Positions 12,891-24,785 of a stretch of 64,000 nt of DNA are shown piece by piece; position 1 is the stretch's first letter, and each line of letters opens with the position of its first letter. Source of the DNA: Rachycentron canadum (lineage: Eukaryota > Chordata > Actinopteri > Carangiformes > Rachycentridae); the NCBI GenBank assembly GCA_038496675.1, contig CM076668.1, positions 676,657-740,656 on the forward strand. The letters run 5' to 3'. The translations under genes were made by a program, and so were the position numbers. Below the pieces are notes generated by a model. It did not search any database, was not told where the DNA came from, and was given only the letters and a program-made list of their open reading frames with translations.

Positions 12891-13340
12891 TGCAAGCTTA
12901 TAGAAGCTTATAGTAATCGATGTGTCAAGCAAGTGCCAACATGACACAGCCTCTCTCTTGATCAGAGCCTTTATGTTCTAAGTGCACTTTATCACTAATG
13001 CTGAGTGCACTTGGAACACTCCCCAATGACTCTACATGGCTCACTCACAAATCCTTTAGTGTCAAAGCAGTTATTAGATACAGTATGGGTGCCCAAGTGT
13101 GAAGTGACTTGCGGCTCTTGATGAACAATTAAGACTCTGACTATAGAGTCAGAATATAATTTCGATGCCACCATGTGTTTCCAAGCTAACCCAGACTGCT
13201 GTGGCTAAACAATAGGCAATCAGGCAGAAAATCGGACCAGTAAAGAGTACAGACAGCTACTGTAGCAAGACCACATTAACCAGGCTAGAGCTAAAGGCCT
13301 TTGTTTGTCATTTATGGAATTAAGGACATTTGTGATTTTA

Positions 13341-14913
13341 CAGTGGCTTGCAAAAGCATTCGTATCCCTTGAACTTTTCCACATTTTGTCATGTTACGAC
13401 CACAAACATAAATATATTTTATTGGAATTTTATGTGAAAGACCAACACAAAGTGGCACACAATTGTGAAGTACAAAGAAAATTATACATGATTTTAAAAT
13501 GTTTTCACAAATAAAAAACTGAAAAGTGTGGTGTGCAAAAGTATTCAGCCCCCTGAGTCAATGCTTTGTGGAACCCCCTTTTGCTGCAGTTACAGCTGCA
13601 AGTCTTTTGGGGTATGTCTCTACCAGCTTTAAACATCTACAGACTGAAATTATCGCCCATTCTTCTTTGCAAAACAGCTCAAGCTCAGTCAGATTAGATG
13701 GAGAGTGTTTGTGAACGGCAGTTTTCAGATCTTGCCACAGATTCTCGATTGGATTCAGGTCTGGACTTTGACTGGGCCATTCTAACACATGAATATGTTA
13801 AGTTTTAAACCATTCCATTGTAGCCCTGGCTTTATGTTTAGGGTCGTTGTCCTGCTGGAAGGTGAACCTCCGCCCCAGTCTCAAGTCTTTTGCAGACTCC
13901 AACAAGTTTGTTTCCAAGATTGCCCTGATTTGGCTCCATCTATCTTCCCATCAACTCTGACCATCTTCCCTGTCCCTGAAGAGAAGCCCCCCCAGAGCAT
14001 GATGCTGCCACCACCATGTTTGACAGTGGGGATGGTGTGTTCAGAGTGATGTGCAGTGTTAGTTTTCCACCACACATAGTGTTTTGCATTTGGGCCAAAA
14101 AGTTCAATTTTGGTCTCATCTGCCCAGAGCACCTTCTTCCACATGTTAGCTGTGGCCCCCACATGGCTTCTGGCAAACTGCAAACAGGACTTTTTATGGT
14201 TTTTTTTTAACAATGGCTTTCTTCTTGCAACTCTTCCATAAAGGCCAGATTTGTGCAGTCGACCAATAGTTGTCCTGTGGACAGATTCCCCCACCTGAGC
14301 TGTGGATCTCTGCAGTTGGTCCAGAGTCACCATGGGCCTCTTGGCTGCATCTCTGATCAGTGCTCTCTTTGTTCTGCCAGTAAGTTTAGGTGGACGGCCG
14401 TGTCTTGGTAGGTTTGCAGTTGTGCCATACTCTTTCCATTTCTGGATGATGGATTAAACATTGCTCTTGAGTGCTCTTAAACTTCTCCACAACTTTATCC
14501 CTGACCTGTCTGGTGTGTTCCTTGGACTTCATGATGCTGTTTTCTCCCCAAAATTCTCTTAATAAACATCTGAGGCTGTCACAGAACAGCTGTATTTGTA
14601 CTGAGATTAGATTAAACACAGGTTGAATCTATTTAGTCATTAGGTCAACATTCGATCATTCAGCAATCATCAGGCAACTTCTGAAGGCAGAAGGAGAAAA
14701 GGGGGCTGAATACTTTTGCTCACCGCACTTTTCAGTTTTTTATTTGTAAAAAAAAATTAAAATCATATATCATTTTCTTTGTACTTCACAATAGTGTGCC
14801 ACTTTGTGTTGGTCTTTCAAATAAAATTCCAATAAAATATATTCATGTTTGTGGTCGTAACGTGACAAAATGTGGAAAAGTTCAAGGGGTATGAATACTT
14901 TTGCAAGGCACTG
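13341..14913 (-). mobile_element. Tc1-like DNA transposon, end-to-end copy with TA target duplication
   Basis: Terminal repeats cagtggcttgcaaaagcatt on the left and, reverse-complemented, cagtgccttgcaaaagtatt on the right are flanked by TA (13339-13340 and 14914-14915). The span of 1573 bp is normal for Tc1 elements. The transposase is on the minus strand and broken (see separate entry). The subterminal regions near both ends also match each other in inverted orientation (caacacaaagtggcaca and its complement). A truncated relative is at 52093-53110. Confidence 0.95.
13558..14532 (-). pseudogene. Tc1-like transposase pseudogene (DDE family)
   Basis: Reads from MKSKEHTRQVRDKVVEKFK at 14532 to GGSTKH-stop at 13558. 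The enzyme family binds the element's inverted repeats and cuts and pastes at TA. Visible motifs in order are the start of the first helix-turn-helix, a GRPP linker motif (near 14390-14400), LWADETKIELFG with the first catalytic [21 protein letters not shown] with the second D (near 13850), and PDLNPIENLW with the catalytic E (near 13745). Defects are a deletion and frame change in the N-terminal DNA-binding region (about 14430-14480), a frame change after LQKT near 13890, and an in-frame TAA at 13798-13800. It cannot make an active protein. Confidence 0.93.
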
Positions 14914-15180
14914 TAACATGCTATAAGAAACCCACTGTACCAGGACTATTCCCACTTGTAGAAATTTAGGAAGTATTCTTTTGCTCCCAACATTGTGGCA
15001 TACTGTCCTAAACAGTAAAGGCAATGTACGATTGATCAATCAAAAAATTTCACAGGCTGAACTGCATCAGATATTTCCTGACACACTTCATATTATGATT
15101 ACAGTCAACTTACACTGCATAAAAAGTAATGATTTTAGTTAGTGGATGTATTAAAAAAAAAACAAAAAAACAAAAAAACA

Positions 15181-15440
15181 ATTGCATTGAAGGTCCCCAA
15201 AAGCACAGTGACCTCTATAAGTCTTGAATGGAGGTAGAGTGGCCACCCAGCCAAATTGAGCTATCAGGGTCTTTGTAAGAGAAGTGACCAAGAACCAAAT
15301 GGTAAAGCCATCACTGCAACACTCCACCCCTCTGAAAGTCTAAACCACACAGTGAGAAATTGATTTAAATAATTTGGTAGAATTGTTGACACTCTGTCAT
15401 AAAGCCCAGACTGGTGAAGTGTTACAGTGATGCGTGTATA
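15181..15440. mobile_element. Rearranged Tc1-like fragment with an inverted internal piece
   Basis: On the plus strand 15181-15330 follows a Tc1 transposase gene (cattgaaggtccccaaaagc, agtgaccaagaaccaaatgg, ccatcactgcaacactccac). From about 15388 to 15435 the same gene region and its continuation appear on the minus strand (HQSGLYDRV, the usual Tc1 motif). The two parts share the catcactg-aacact segment in opposite directions. No terminal repeats were seen. Confidence 0.65.
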
Positions 15441-16639
15441 AAGAACAGGTGCCAACAATTTGATGAAAACATTCCCCTACACCCTCTCACAAAAATAAAT
15501 CTCAGCCACTATGTATGCTAATTTTGCCTGTCACAAGTCAGAATGCTATTATCACAGGGGTCAGATGCTTTCATCACATGCACACACAGATGCACTGAGA
15601 CAGCCAACGTGATGGCATGCCTCATATGGTGAGGACAACAGGCCAGGCTAACTGTAATCTGCCATGCAGGTGGAGGGAGATAATATTGTGAGAGAGACTT
15701 GTGGTGGTGACAATCACCGTTCATAATAGCCAGGGTAATTGCACGCACACTCAAGCTCTGAAGTTTCTTTATTCTCTATAGGCATATGTCAGGTCAAAAC
15801 GGCTTCAAATGAGCCACGTTTCTCCACGAACCAAAACATGGAATTGTAGAGGCAGACTGAGCCTCTTAATCAAGAAAAAAAAGTGATAACGTGGATTTCA
15901 AATGTTTCTCAGATGCCATAAAAACAAATTCTAAAAATGTCTCAGGGTAACCTTTTAACATCACTGACACAGTGAGCAGGGGACATCTTCCTAGCTACAC
16001 TGCAGTTACACAGTGGCCTATGATCATAACATTAGTCATTAGCTGCATCTGCAGATAGGAGCTCATTCACCCTCCATCAGAGATCAGAGCCATGGTGGAA
16101 CCTGCCTGAGTTCCTCATTAGCCCTGATGCTGGGATGGTAGCCTGGATTTTAAAGTTCAAGCATAAGGACACATAACTTTGAAGCGCTGTTACATTAATG
16201 TTGTGCTCAAAGCATTTTCATATGAATGTATAACCTTAGTATTTAATTTAATGCTAGTAGTCACACTAAAAATCCTGGCGCTTCCTGATTGTTTAGTCTG
16301 GTGAATCACATTATCACTGGCATACATTATTAGTGGTAAGATAAAGTTTCTCATTATATTTTTACAAAATTTTATATAAAGAATTACATTTTAAAAAATA
16401 TATTGTTAAAATATTTTATCATTCACACAACACAATCAGTCCAACTCAGTTTATTCAGCCTGTCAGTCTCAATGATTGCATATGTTTATGGTTTTTTACT
16501 ACAGGCATTTGAATTTGAATGTATTAGCTGTTCATAGGAGTGCATTCTTTTGGACAGAGATCTCAGATATTGGAGGCACTCTCCCAGGTTGGAGGTCACG
16601 GCCCTGAGATACGTATTGGTTCAATTCCTGATTACGGTG

Positions 16640-16885
16640 TGGCCAGTTTGGGTACTTAAGCAAGACAGACAGCAACGGGGGTCTTGTCTGGTGAGGTAGA
16701 CCACAGTCATCGATCTTGTGCTCAGGGCCTGTTCCTGTGCTGCCATGATCAGCGCCTCTGTGCTGTCTTTCAGTCCAGCCTCAAGCCACTGGTAGGATTT
16801 TTTGATATCAGCCACTTCTTCTACCTCCCACTGGTACATGCTGTGTAGGGGTTTGTTCTCCCATGCGAGCACAGTAACGGGGACA
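16640..16885 (-). mobile_element. LINE fragment, C-terminal part of the ORF (same family as 34567-35628)
   Basis: The minus strand encodes WENKPLHSMYQWEVEEVADI, then a stretch ending AQEQALSTRS and TRQDPRC. This is the segment after the reverse transcriptase in a fish non-LTR retrotransposon, and it is matched by the other copy in this window at about 34690-34840. The C-terminal cysteine/histidine motif is lost and the 3' end is missing. Confidence 0.8.
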
Positions 16886-16964
16886 ATAATAGAGCAAGGT
16901 GAGCCAGTGTATACAGTACAGAAGATACAGAACATAAAAGAGAATATATATATATCTGTATCAC

Positions 16965-17040
16965 CTTGATTGACCACAAGAAAGTGCCACACACATTGAT
17001 CCTAGAATGCTTGGAACTGCAGAAAGTGAGGAATTCATTA
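16965..17040 (+). mobile_element. LINE fragment, reverse transcriptase start, opposite orientation
   Basis: The plus strand encodes CITLIDHKKVPHTLILECLE, matching CITLTDHKKGSHTLILECLE on the minus strand at about 35550-35620. It lies only ~80 bp from the minus-strand C-terminal fragment of the same family. Confidence 0.8.
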
Positions 17041-17347
17041 GAATGAAATCTGATGCTGTTGGGCATAGATGGAGGGAGTCAATAGTCACAGAATCAAACA
17101 ATTGTGTTCTCCAAAACCACCTTTAATATTCTTGCCTCGTTTGTTAATTCATCTCCTTTTACTTTGCTCTTAATTTCTTTTCTTCCATCTATTGTCATAT
17201 TTTCTTACATTTGTTACTTGTTGTTTTCCCCATTTCCATTTTCTTGCATTTCTTCATTTTCATAATTTCATTTCCTCTGCTTTCCTTTCCTCATACTTCC
17301 TGTCATTTCCATTTCTTTTCAGCTCCCCCTCTTTTCTTTCTGACTTA

Positions 17348-17404
17348 TTTTTCCTTTCCTTTCCTTTCCTTTCCTTTCCTTTCCTTGCCTTTCCTTGCCT
17401 TTCC
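17348..17404. repeat. (TTTCC)n pentanucleotide array in a pyrimidine-rich stretch
   Basis: About eleven units, the last ones carrying a g variant (ttgcc). It ends a pyrimidine-rich stretch that starts around 17150. Confidence 0.95.
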
Positions 17405-19154
17405 AAGGCATTGTTTAGATAAACCTAATGTGTAATCGGTAAAGAATGGGTTCAAGATTCTTACACTTACCGATCTGACTTAACTCCACTGTATCTCATT
17501 TTGGAATAAAACTGTGCAGTTTCACTGAGTCAGTGGACAAATAAGAAGACTATGTTCTGATTCAATCTATTTGGAGCCACTTTGCAAGCATATTATCTCT
17601 TCCCTGCACAAGATGAACAGATCTATTCTGCTGCGTCTCATTTCACACAATTCCTTCAGCAAACACAGACAACAAATGTCTTTTCTATCCTTCTGTTTTC
17701 TCCAACAAGAACTATGCTCTTCCATTAGTGCTTGCTAGATTAAAGTAGGTCTATAAATTAACACACACGTTTTTGTTTTTTTTTCCCTCTCAGACAATGC
17801 AAATGGATGGATCTGCATAGGCCAGATATAGAATATTGTTTCAGTAGATGTCTGTCTGCTGTTCTCCAGCCATTAGATTGTCCTCATGCTTGTGTCTGCG
17901 AATGTTGTTTCTGTAATTTGCATTTATGTTTGTTCCAACTTGATCATCATCCCATTTGAGGCTTCTCAGTGCATGGAACGTCTCTAAAATCACTAAATAT
18001 CAGGAGAGAGTGTGGTATAAAACAGTTCCATTACCATTTCCATGAAGTGTACTGTGTAAGGTCTATTAACCCCTAGTAAACATAGCAACATTAGTTTTTC
18101 TTCATGCTATATTACTGTTTGAATGGTGAGACAGACCTAACTATGTACATAAGAATGACTACTAACACACATTAAGAAGGGACATTCCACTAATCTTTAG
18201 GATAAGAAGAGCCTGTGGAAACAGTATTAGGCCTATAGAGTTTTTGGTGACTCTGATTTACAAAAATTTGATCATCAGATTAATCTTGGAGACTGCAAAA
18301 TTTGTATCAAAAAAAAATTTGTTTGGTTGTTTGAGTTTGTTTGTCTGTTTCGTGGAACTTGAAAGAACAAGACTGCTTAGCATGCTGTGAAAGTTTCATG
18401 AAAAAAGTTACAAAGTTGGATTGTGGGTAGGATGTAGCAATTTTGGAGCATGACACGTCAGATTACAAGTCTGCTTTCTTTGGGGAATTGCTGGAGAGCC
18501 CACTTAAAAATGTATGAAAAATTCAACATGACTTTTTTGAAAGAAGCATTAGGCAACAGTAAAGTTTATAAAGCATTTCTGTTTACTTACCACCTTGAGT
18601 GGTCACCTCTGTGGTGGCAAGGAAGTACATTAGGTTTGAAATTCTTTTAGCTTTCTTTTTTCATTTGTAACTCAACTATTTGTGATTTACTTTTAATTTA
18701 AACTCCAAATTCACATTCCTTCCTTTCCACAGGGAGGCACCAAGTGGTGGTTTCATACCATGAATGAACCTCCTTCCACCTTACAAATAGAGGTCAGGCG
18801 ACTTCTCCTCTTTGTCTCCAAACCCCATCACCTTGTTGATGTGTGGTAGGCGTTTGCCATGTGTCTTGTGTTTTATTCTCAATGTAAGTAGCGTTTGCTT
18901 TGCCTTCGTGTTGCAATTAATCAAATTGATTGATTAATCTTTATTCTATGAAAGCATGAAGTGAGGCTAGTTTTTATTTGAAACATTTATGGCAGTCCCA
19001 CATGGAATATTTCATTTAAAGGCCTGATTGCACCTGACACCTGGTTGCTAGTTGTCACATACACATTGCCTCGTAATTAGGGAAAACACTTACATATATC
19101 GACTGGAGTTGGAAAAAAATCAAAACAAACCTTGTTTTTCACTGATTTTCTTAC

Positions 19155-19266
19155 CTCCAGGATCCTGCACCTCTCAGAATCACAGTTGCTGTCCTCACAG
19201 GGATGAAACATGCCCAGTGTCACACAGTTCAGCAGGATCACCAGCATGGATGCTCGCTCAAACCAT
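19155..19266 (-). CDS. cacna1g: T-type calcium channel alpha-1 subunit, exon with domain I S1 and S1-S2 loop (partial gene)
   Basis: The exon encodes 37 residues beginning [20 protein letters not shown] and ending in ERCRILE. The first part is transmembrane helix S1 of repeat I; the rest is the extracellular S1-S2 loop with three cysteines (PCED, NCDS, RCRI) typical of Cav3 channels. These channels sit in the plasma membrane and carry low-voltage-activated calcium current. The exon is 112 nt: one base completing a split codon (probably the Pro of a CNP motif ending the previous exon), then 37 codons, ending in phase 0. The donor is CTGGAG/gtaaga. No AG acceptor fits the W-F-E boundary; instead the sequence reads TTCCTTAAC-N8-AC/ATGG, a U12 AT-AC acceptor. 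The paralogue call is by remembered family sequence: closest to alpha-1G, with alpha-1H possible (it shares ERC and ILE). The family call is much firmer than the symbol. Confidence 0.93.
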
Positions 19267-19285
19267 GTGGACAACAGTTAAGGAA
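19267..19285 (-). other. U12-type (AT-AC) branch site and 3' splice site of the channel gene's upstream intron
   Basis: On the minus strand the bases before the exon read TTCCTTAAC TGTTGTCC AC. TTCCTTAAC is the consensus branch-point sequence of minor-class introns. The presumed branch adenosine (19278) is 11 nt from the intron end, within the short spacing U12 introns use. The terminal dinucleotide is AC, and there is no AG with a polypyrimidine tract nearby. Minor-class AT-AC introns are known in voltage-gated sodium and calcium channel genes, which supports this reading. The matching ATATCC donor should sit at the end of the preceding exon, outside the part I can identify. Confidence 0.85.
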
Positions 19286-19669
19286 TATGACACAAAAATC
19301 AATGGTTTACAAGACTATATGATAAGTCATAAGCTTGCAGTAACAACTAGCAGAAAAAAATTAGCATTTATCTAGGCTTTCTCCAGTGACCTCATTGTTT
19401 TATTCAAATTTATAACCTGACAAAGTGCATCAATTGTCAGTTTATGCATCTCTTCAAGCCCAATTCACAATCAAAACCTGCTTCTGAGAGGAAAAATGGG
19501 CTAAGAATCAGCCTGAGCCATGTGACACAACTCAGAGCGACCAAACAGATCACACACACAAACATTATGACACAGTTACGTGGTTCCATGCACACACATA
19601 ATCACACACCCAGCCCTGTATCCAGGCTGGTAAACAGTTTTACTAATAGAATAAATTGTCATCATCATC

Positions 19670-19671
<2 letters not shown>

Positions 19672-19729
<58 letters not shown>
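19672..19729. repeat. (GT)29 microsatellite
   Basis: Perfect GT run of about 58 bp, preceded by a short cat repeat. Confidence 0.97.
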
Positions 19730-19732
<3 letters not shown>

Positions 19733-21329
19733 AAGGTATGACAGAGGCTGTGAAGACAAACAACCTGTCCATCTTTTATCGTATTAGCTGGGCCTTGCTC
19801 ACTTATCCTGCTGAGCCAGACTGCAGGTGGGTCAGCAAAGTACCACGAAAAAAAAAAAAAAAAACTGTGGTGCTGATCAAAAACAGTCACAACAGGCTGC
19901 AGATTTAAAGTGGACTACCAGGCAATCTAATCAAAGTTGTAAAAGCAGACAGCAAATCACAACTTCTCTCATATCTCAGCTCCGTATTTGCACATTATTC
20001 TTTGTATTAGACTTGTTTGACTTCTTTATGTTAGAATTCATGTATAGGTGAATTCAATTTATGTAGCGCAGGAATGTTTGTGGTGGTGAAGTTGGCAACC
20101 AAGAGTTATGAAGTAATATTGTGTTGTTTCCTTCCATCTCTGTTGTCCTTCTAATGAAGACATTGAATGCCTAAAGACACCACACAAAAAAATCATTTAC
20201 TGTTCACTCGGTTACTGTTACTGCTCATCCTCCACTCAAACCTTTATCTTTAAGGCCACACTGCTTCCTGTACTTGCCCTGTAAACACCGACACTGGACA
20301 AAAATCGTATGCTGCAGAATCATCATATTCCAAAAGACACTTGGACACAATGTGATACTCTGTAAGTTCCAATACAGTAATGAATATGTGTATTGAATAA
20401 TTTAGGCAGCACGGGATTACATCACTCACTGGATGAGGCACACAAAGTTCTATGAGTCCAAAGGGATGCAATTAAAAAGATCAGTCAGTATGGAGAGTGG
20501 GATCATTAAAACAGGAAACAAAAACTCAGATACTCAGTTCTATAGTTTGAGAGTGGTGGCACTGAAGGTTGTAGGGGATAAAAGCTGTTGTTGACACACA
20601 GTGATAACATCTGCAAAAGCTCACAGTTAGGGGCTGAGGAGGTTGGGGTAATTAAAAATAATGAGCTGCATGGGTTGTCTCTGTAAGTTACAGACATCAG
20701 CCTTCATCAGAGCTAAACATAGTATCAAGTTTCAGTTCATCAGTGAGTCCATCAAGACAGAAGCCGCATCACAATATGATTTCTGTTAAACTGTAGGTAG
20801 AAAAGGATTAGAGAGAGGACTGACTTACACCTGTGTTTGCACTAGGGATTAGGAACATGTTGTTCTCTGTGTATGCTTCATTCCCGAGCACTTAGTACAA
20901 CTTTGACACAACTTACAGTTTGAAGAGAAAATATTTTAGAGCAAAGAGTAACTTAACCTGAGCAAACACAGATCTATTCTGTGCTATATCGGTGTATCTC
21001 CCAATTTTTAATGATCAACATAGTTGCACAATCATCTGCTTTAGTCAGTTGTTCTGCTGCTCTGTGCATGCAACAGCCAAACATTTGGAGAAAGTAATGC
21101 TGATTGGCTGTTTCATCACCAATCAAGCCACTAGTATACTTATCGACTGAGTATTCCAGAGGCACTTATAAGCCATAACCACAGCTGAACATCAGAATGA
21201 TCTGATCTGCAACCAATGTGAAACTACTCTTTACAGTTTGTGAAAATCCTGATCAACTTGGGGAGTCCACTGACAACTGGTCTTGGGAGAAGTGAGAGTA
21301 TGCAAGGGAACAGCAATAGTACTGAAGAT

Positions 21330-21900
21330 TCTGATAAACAAGAGTTGTACCTGTTTGCGGTCCTCACCTCCCCCTCAGCCAATACATAACCGCGGAAGGG
21401 TCAGTCTGCGGGTTATGGAGCTTTAACCATGGATAACCAAGAAGGAGTGGATGCGACATGGCAAGTTGCTCTGCTTGTTGGTGGATATGCTGCCCCTGGC
21501 CTCGCAGTGCTGCCTGCCAGATCCAAGTCTGCTGGGTTCATTCTTTTGGCCAGTTTGTACTATCACAGCACAAAGATGATTGAACCCAAAAATACACGAC
21601 TCTCTAGTTCACAGTGTTTATTGTACAAGACTGTACAACAAGATCGGGCAGAGGTGTCCAAAACAGTTTTCCAAACTACAGAAACAAGGTCAGAAACACT
21701 CACTAAGAAACACGGGCAAATACTGGCTGGAACGCTGACTCAAAGATGACCACTGGCGAAAGGGGACGTATATGTACACATGGGACGACAATTAGACTCA
21801 GGTGAAACACATTAGAGCAGGCGGGAAAGGCAGACAAAGATCAGGACGAGTGGGAGCTGGATGTGACACATCTCCTGACTCCTGCCTGAGACCTTTTTAT
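21330..21900. other. Unassigned, possibly repeat-derived segment
   Basis: Composition and phrasing (e.g. aagatgattgaacccaaaaa, gtgtttattgtacaagactg, gactcaggtgaaacacatta) resemble internal or terminal parts of fish DNA or LTR elements, but I cannot name a family and see no terminal repeats or protein motif. The 106-codon open frame at 21429-21749 resembles nothing I know. Confidence 0.3.
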
Positions 21901-22232
21901 AAAGGCAGATGGGTAAAGTGCTGGAAACACACTACCTGCCCTTGGCACGCCTGACAAGTTTTACTGATGCACTTCAAAACCTGTCAACTGATGGAGTGCA
22001 TGAAATGTATTGTTTACTAGTGGTCCTTCAACATAATATAAGCTATTTATTGACAGAAAGAAATCAAGGTGATGACAGAGGAGCGAACATCAGCAAAACA
22101 TCAAATATGAATAATCTGACTAATTTCACCAATAACTCTTCCTTTCCTGTCCCTTTTCTCTTCTTCCATCTCCCCAGCTGTTCTCTCTCAGCTCTAATTA
22201 AAAAATAAGGAGTGTGTTTGCATTGTTCAATA

Positions 22233-22238
<6 letters not shown>

Positions 22239-22295
<57 letters not shown>
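22239..22295. repeat. (CA)n microsatellite
   Basis: Perfect CA run of about 57 bp. Confidence 0.97.
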
Positions 22296-22297
<2 letters not shown>

Positions 22298-24745
22298 TCA
22301 TGGTGTCAGCATACAAACAAGTGGTGACGCCCTGAGGGATGGATTCAATTAGAGGAAAAATCCACAAGGATATGCTCCGTCAAAATTCTGAAAGCAAGAC
22401 GCCTGCTCCACACCAAAGACACATGTACACGGTAGTACAGGCAGTATTATCAGACTCATCAACACCTTAAAAAGTACTCCGTGTTCTGCTCCCATGGGAT
22501 ATATTCAGTCTTCCATCTCTCACACACAGACACAAATTTAAAGTCTCTTTCTTCTTGCCTAACGAAGGGAAAACAATATGCCTAAGCCTTATGTCCTCCC
22601 CTGCCTCCCTGCATCACACTTCGGATTCACTCTGATCCTGTCCTCTAATGATCTGACACTAGACACCAGGACACAAACAACAACAACAACAACAATGAAA
22701 AAGAAACACTGTACGTATGTGCATTTGAATGTTTGTGATGAGAGATAGGGAAAGAAAGTAAAAAATAGGGCAACAGATTCCAAAGAGTAAAGTTTGGTGC
22801 CAAACAGTTTTAACTTATTTCAACAAGTTTTCTCCAGCTGTTCTTTCTTTCATGAGAGAGGGGAAATTAATCCTCAGCAGAAAGAGATGAGGTGCACACA
22901 GACTTAGAGTGATCAATACAGACAAGCCTCTCTGAATAGATATTATTCATTGTGTTGACTAAAACTCACACAGAACGTGGTTCTGCATCCATCTCTGCTC
23001 TGCTGGTGTCCACACAACTTAGGATCTTTGTATCTGCTCTCTCAAAATCTATATCTGTCATCAAGGGGCCGAGCATGAATGGATAGTACAGCTGCACCAG
23101 GGAGTGTTGCAGATATACACTAGATCAAATTGTTTCATATTGGCCTTGAAAAGCCTAAATGCATCCAAGAAAATACAAACTTTATGTGAAAACCTAGTTC
23201 AGAATGGAATTGTCCCTGTCCGATGCTGTGGGTACATGTTGAAGAGATGGAGATTCATTTGGTGTCTCCAGAAAAGCTTTTACAGATTGAAAATGCAAAG
23301 CAAATATGATTGAACTGTCAATTAAAATCTTTGGTGTATCACTTCACCTTTTTCCTCATTATGCCTCCCAAAGTGGCAGCTGTGACAATGACAGTGGCTG
23401 TCAGGGCACATATGGCAAATCAGTCATATGGCAATCCATCTGATCTCAGAAGACCTTTCTGTCCCATGAGGAATATTGCATCATGTAATTTACTGCCCAC
23501 TTGTGGCAGCAGCACATATATATATAATATATATATTGTGACTTAACAATTGGTTGGGTTGATTCCCCTGAAATACTAATTGGAATTCAAAAGCACATGT
23601 AAGCTTCAGTTAAATATTGCTTACTTTGTACAATATGTAACTGAGACTATCTGCTTGATGCAACTTGGTGAAATTTTGGCTTCACAACTCCCCATTATGT
23701 TCATGAAAGGAATTCAGATCAAAGCACAGAGGATGGTCTTTCACAGGACATCTCCTCTTGATTGAAACTCATGCTGCCATTAAAAGTTCACACTTTACCA
23801 GTGACTGCAAGGTGCCCTGTCTCAGGAAACAGATGGGAAACTGAGCTGGAGATGGAACAGGTGCAGTGACACTCAACCATACGTCACAACAAGTACATGT
23901 TCAGCTCTTTAAAAGACTTGGAGGAAAGAACAGGCTGGACTGCAACAGCAGGAGATGGGCTGATGGAAACTGAGGCAAATGGAATAAGCTACTTTGTATG
24001 TTGCTACTGTTATGACCAATACCACAAACCAGGGCAAATAAGCCTGTCAGGGTGAAAATAAGCTGTGGTCCTCTACCGACACCAATCTAATTGCTAGAAA
24101 CACACATTTGGGCATGGAGTGGCTAATCTGGAGGCATGGGAAGAATCTCAATAGGATGGGCTGGTTCATCGACTGCAAGGGCCAGTGACAGAGTCAGTAA
24201 ACACAATTTTTCTATTAATAGATGATTTAGGCTGTGGCATTAGTTTCATTAAATAAACTCTGACAACTGCTGTGATTAAGTCTATGACTTAAATCAACAT
24301 CAGCTGGATGTCACAGCTTTTAGCAACAGACTGTTGGACTGGTGGCTCAGTGAGAGAGCAATATTAATAAAAGCTGCATGCAGGGTTTATCGGGAACCTC
24401 TCACTGTCGTTGAGGGGCTTTTCAAGTTCGAACAGATATGATTATAAAATAGATGCTATGAAGAGGAATGCTTCACCTGGGTGGCCTCACTATTTGAAAA
24501 TTCTTTCACCACCCATGACAAGCTCTTCTCTCTTTGTCTTTGTTTGTGTGGGAGTGCAATGCCTTCCCTTCAGAGACAAAATTTACAAAGCCAAAAAACA
24601 CAGCGACTATATGTGAAGGTGTGCAAAGCAGGAAAGAAAGCTTAGAGTGAAAAGTGAGGTTTATGTACAAGTTGGAGACATCTGCTGCTGCCTCACCCTT
24701 GCTGCTCATCTCCCATCTATCCCACTTCTCACAAATCCTGTTAAA

Positions 24746-24748
<3 letters not shown>

Positions 24749-24782
<34 letters not shown>
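24749..24782. repeat. (TC)17 microsatellite
   Basis: Perfect TC run. Confidence 0.95.

Positions 24783-24785
<3 letters not shown>

Larger units (their letters stand above)
6692..19154 (-). other. Intron between the two channel exons (12,463 bp, GT-AG)
   Basis: Bounded by gtaaga at 19154 and by a pyrimidine tract ending cctgtag at 6692. It contains the split duplication at 7450-8324, a deleted mariner-like copy, a full-span Tc1 copy, a rearranged Tc1 fragment, LINE fragments and microsatellites. The remaining stretches (8.4-9.3, 9.9-12.3, 15.5-16.6 and 17.4-19.1 kb) show no gene or recognised repeat. Confidence 0.85.

Noticed and set aside
18720..18760. Possible WCL-encoding segment on the minus strand as the N-terminal channel exon
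   Set aside because: It lies downstream of the S1 exon in transcription direction and its neighbours do not match the family.
19444..19908. 154-codon open frame across the GT array
   Set aside because: Open only because the microsatellite encodes Cys-Val repeats.
22361..22375. ATATCCTTG on the minus strand as a U12 donor
   Set aside because: The preceding sequence does not encode channel sequence in any frame.
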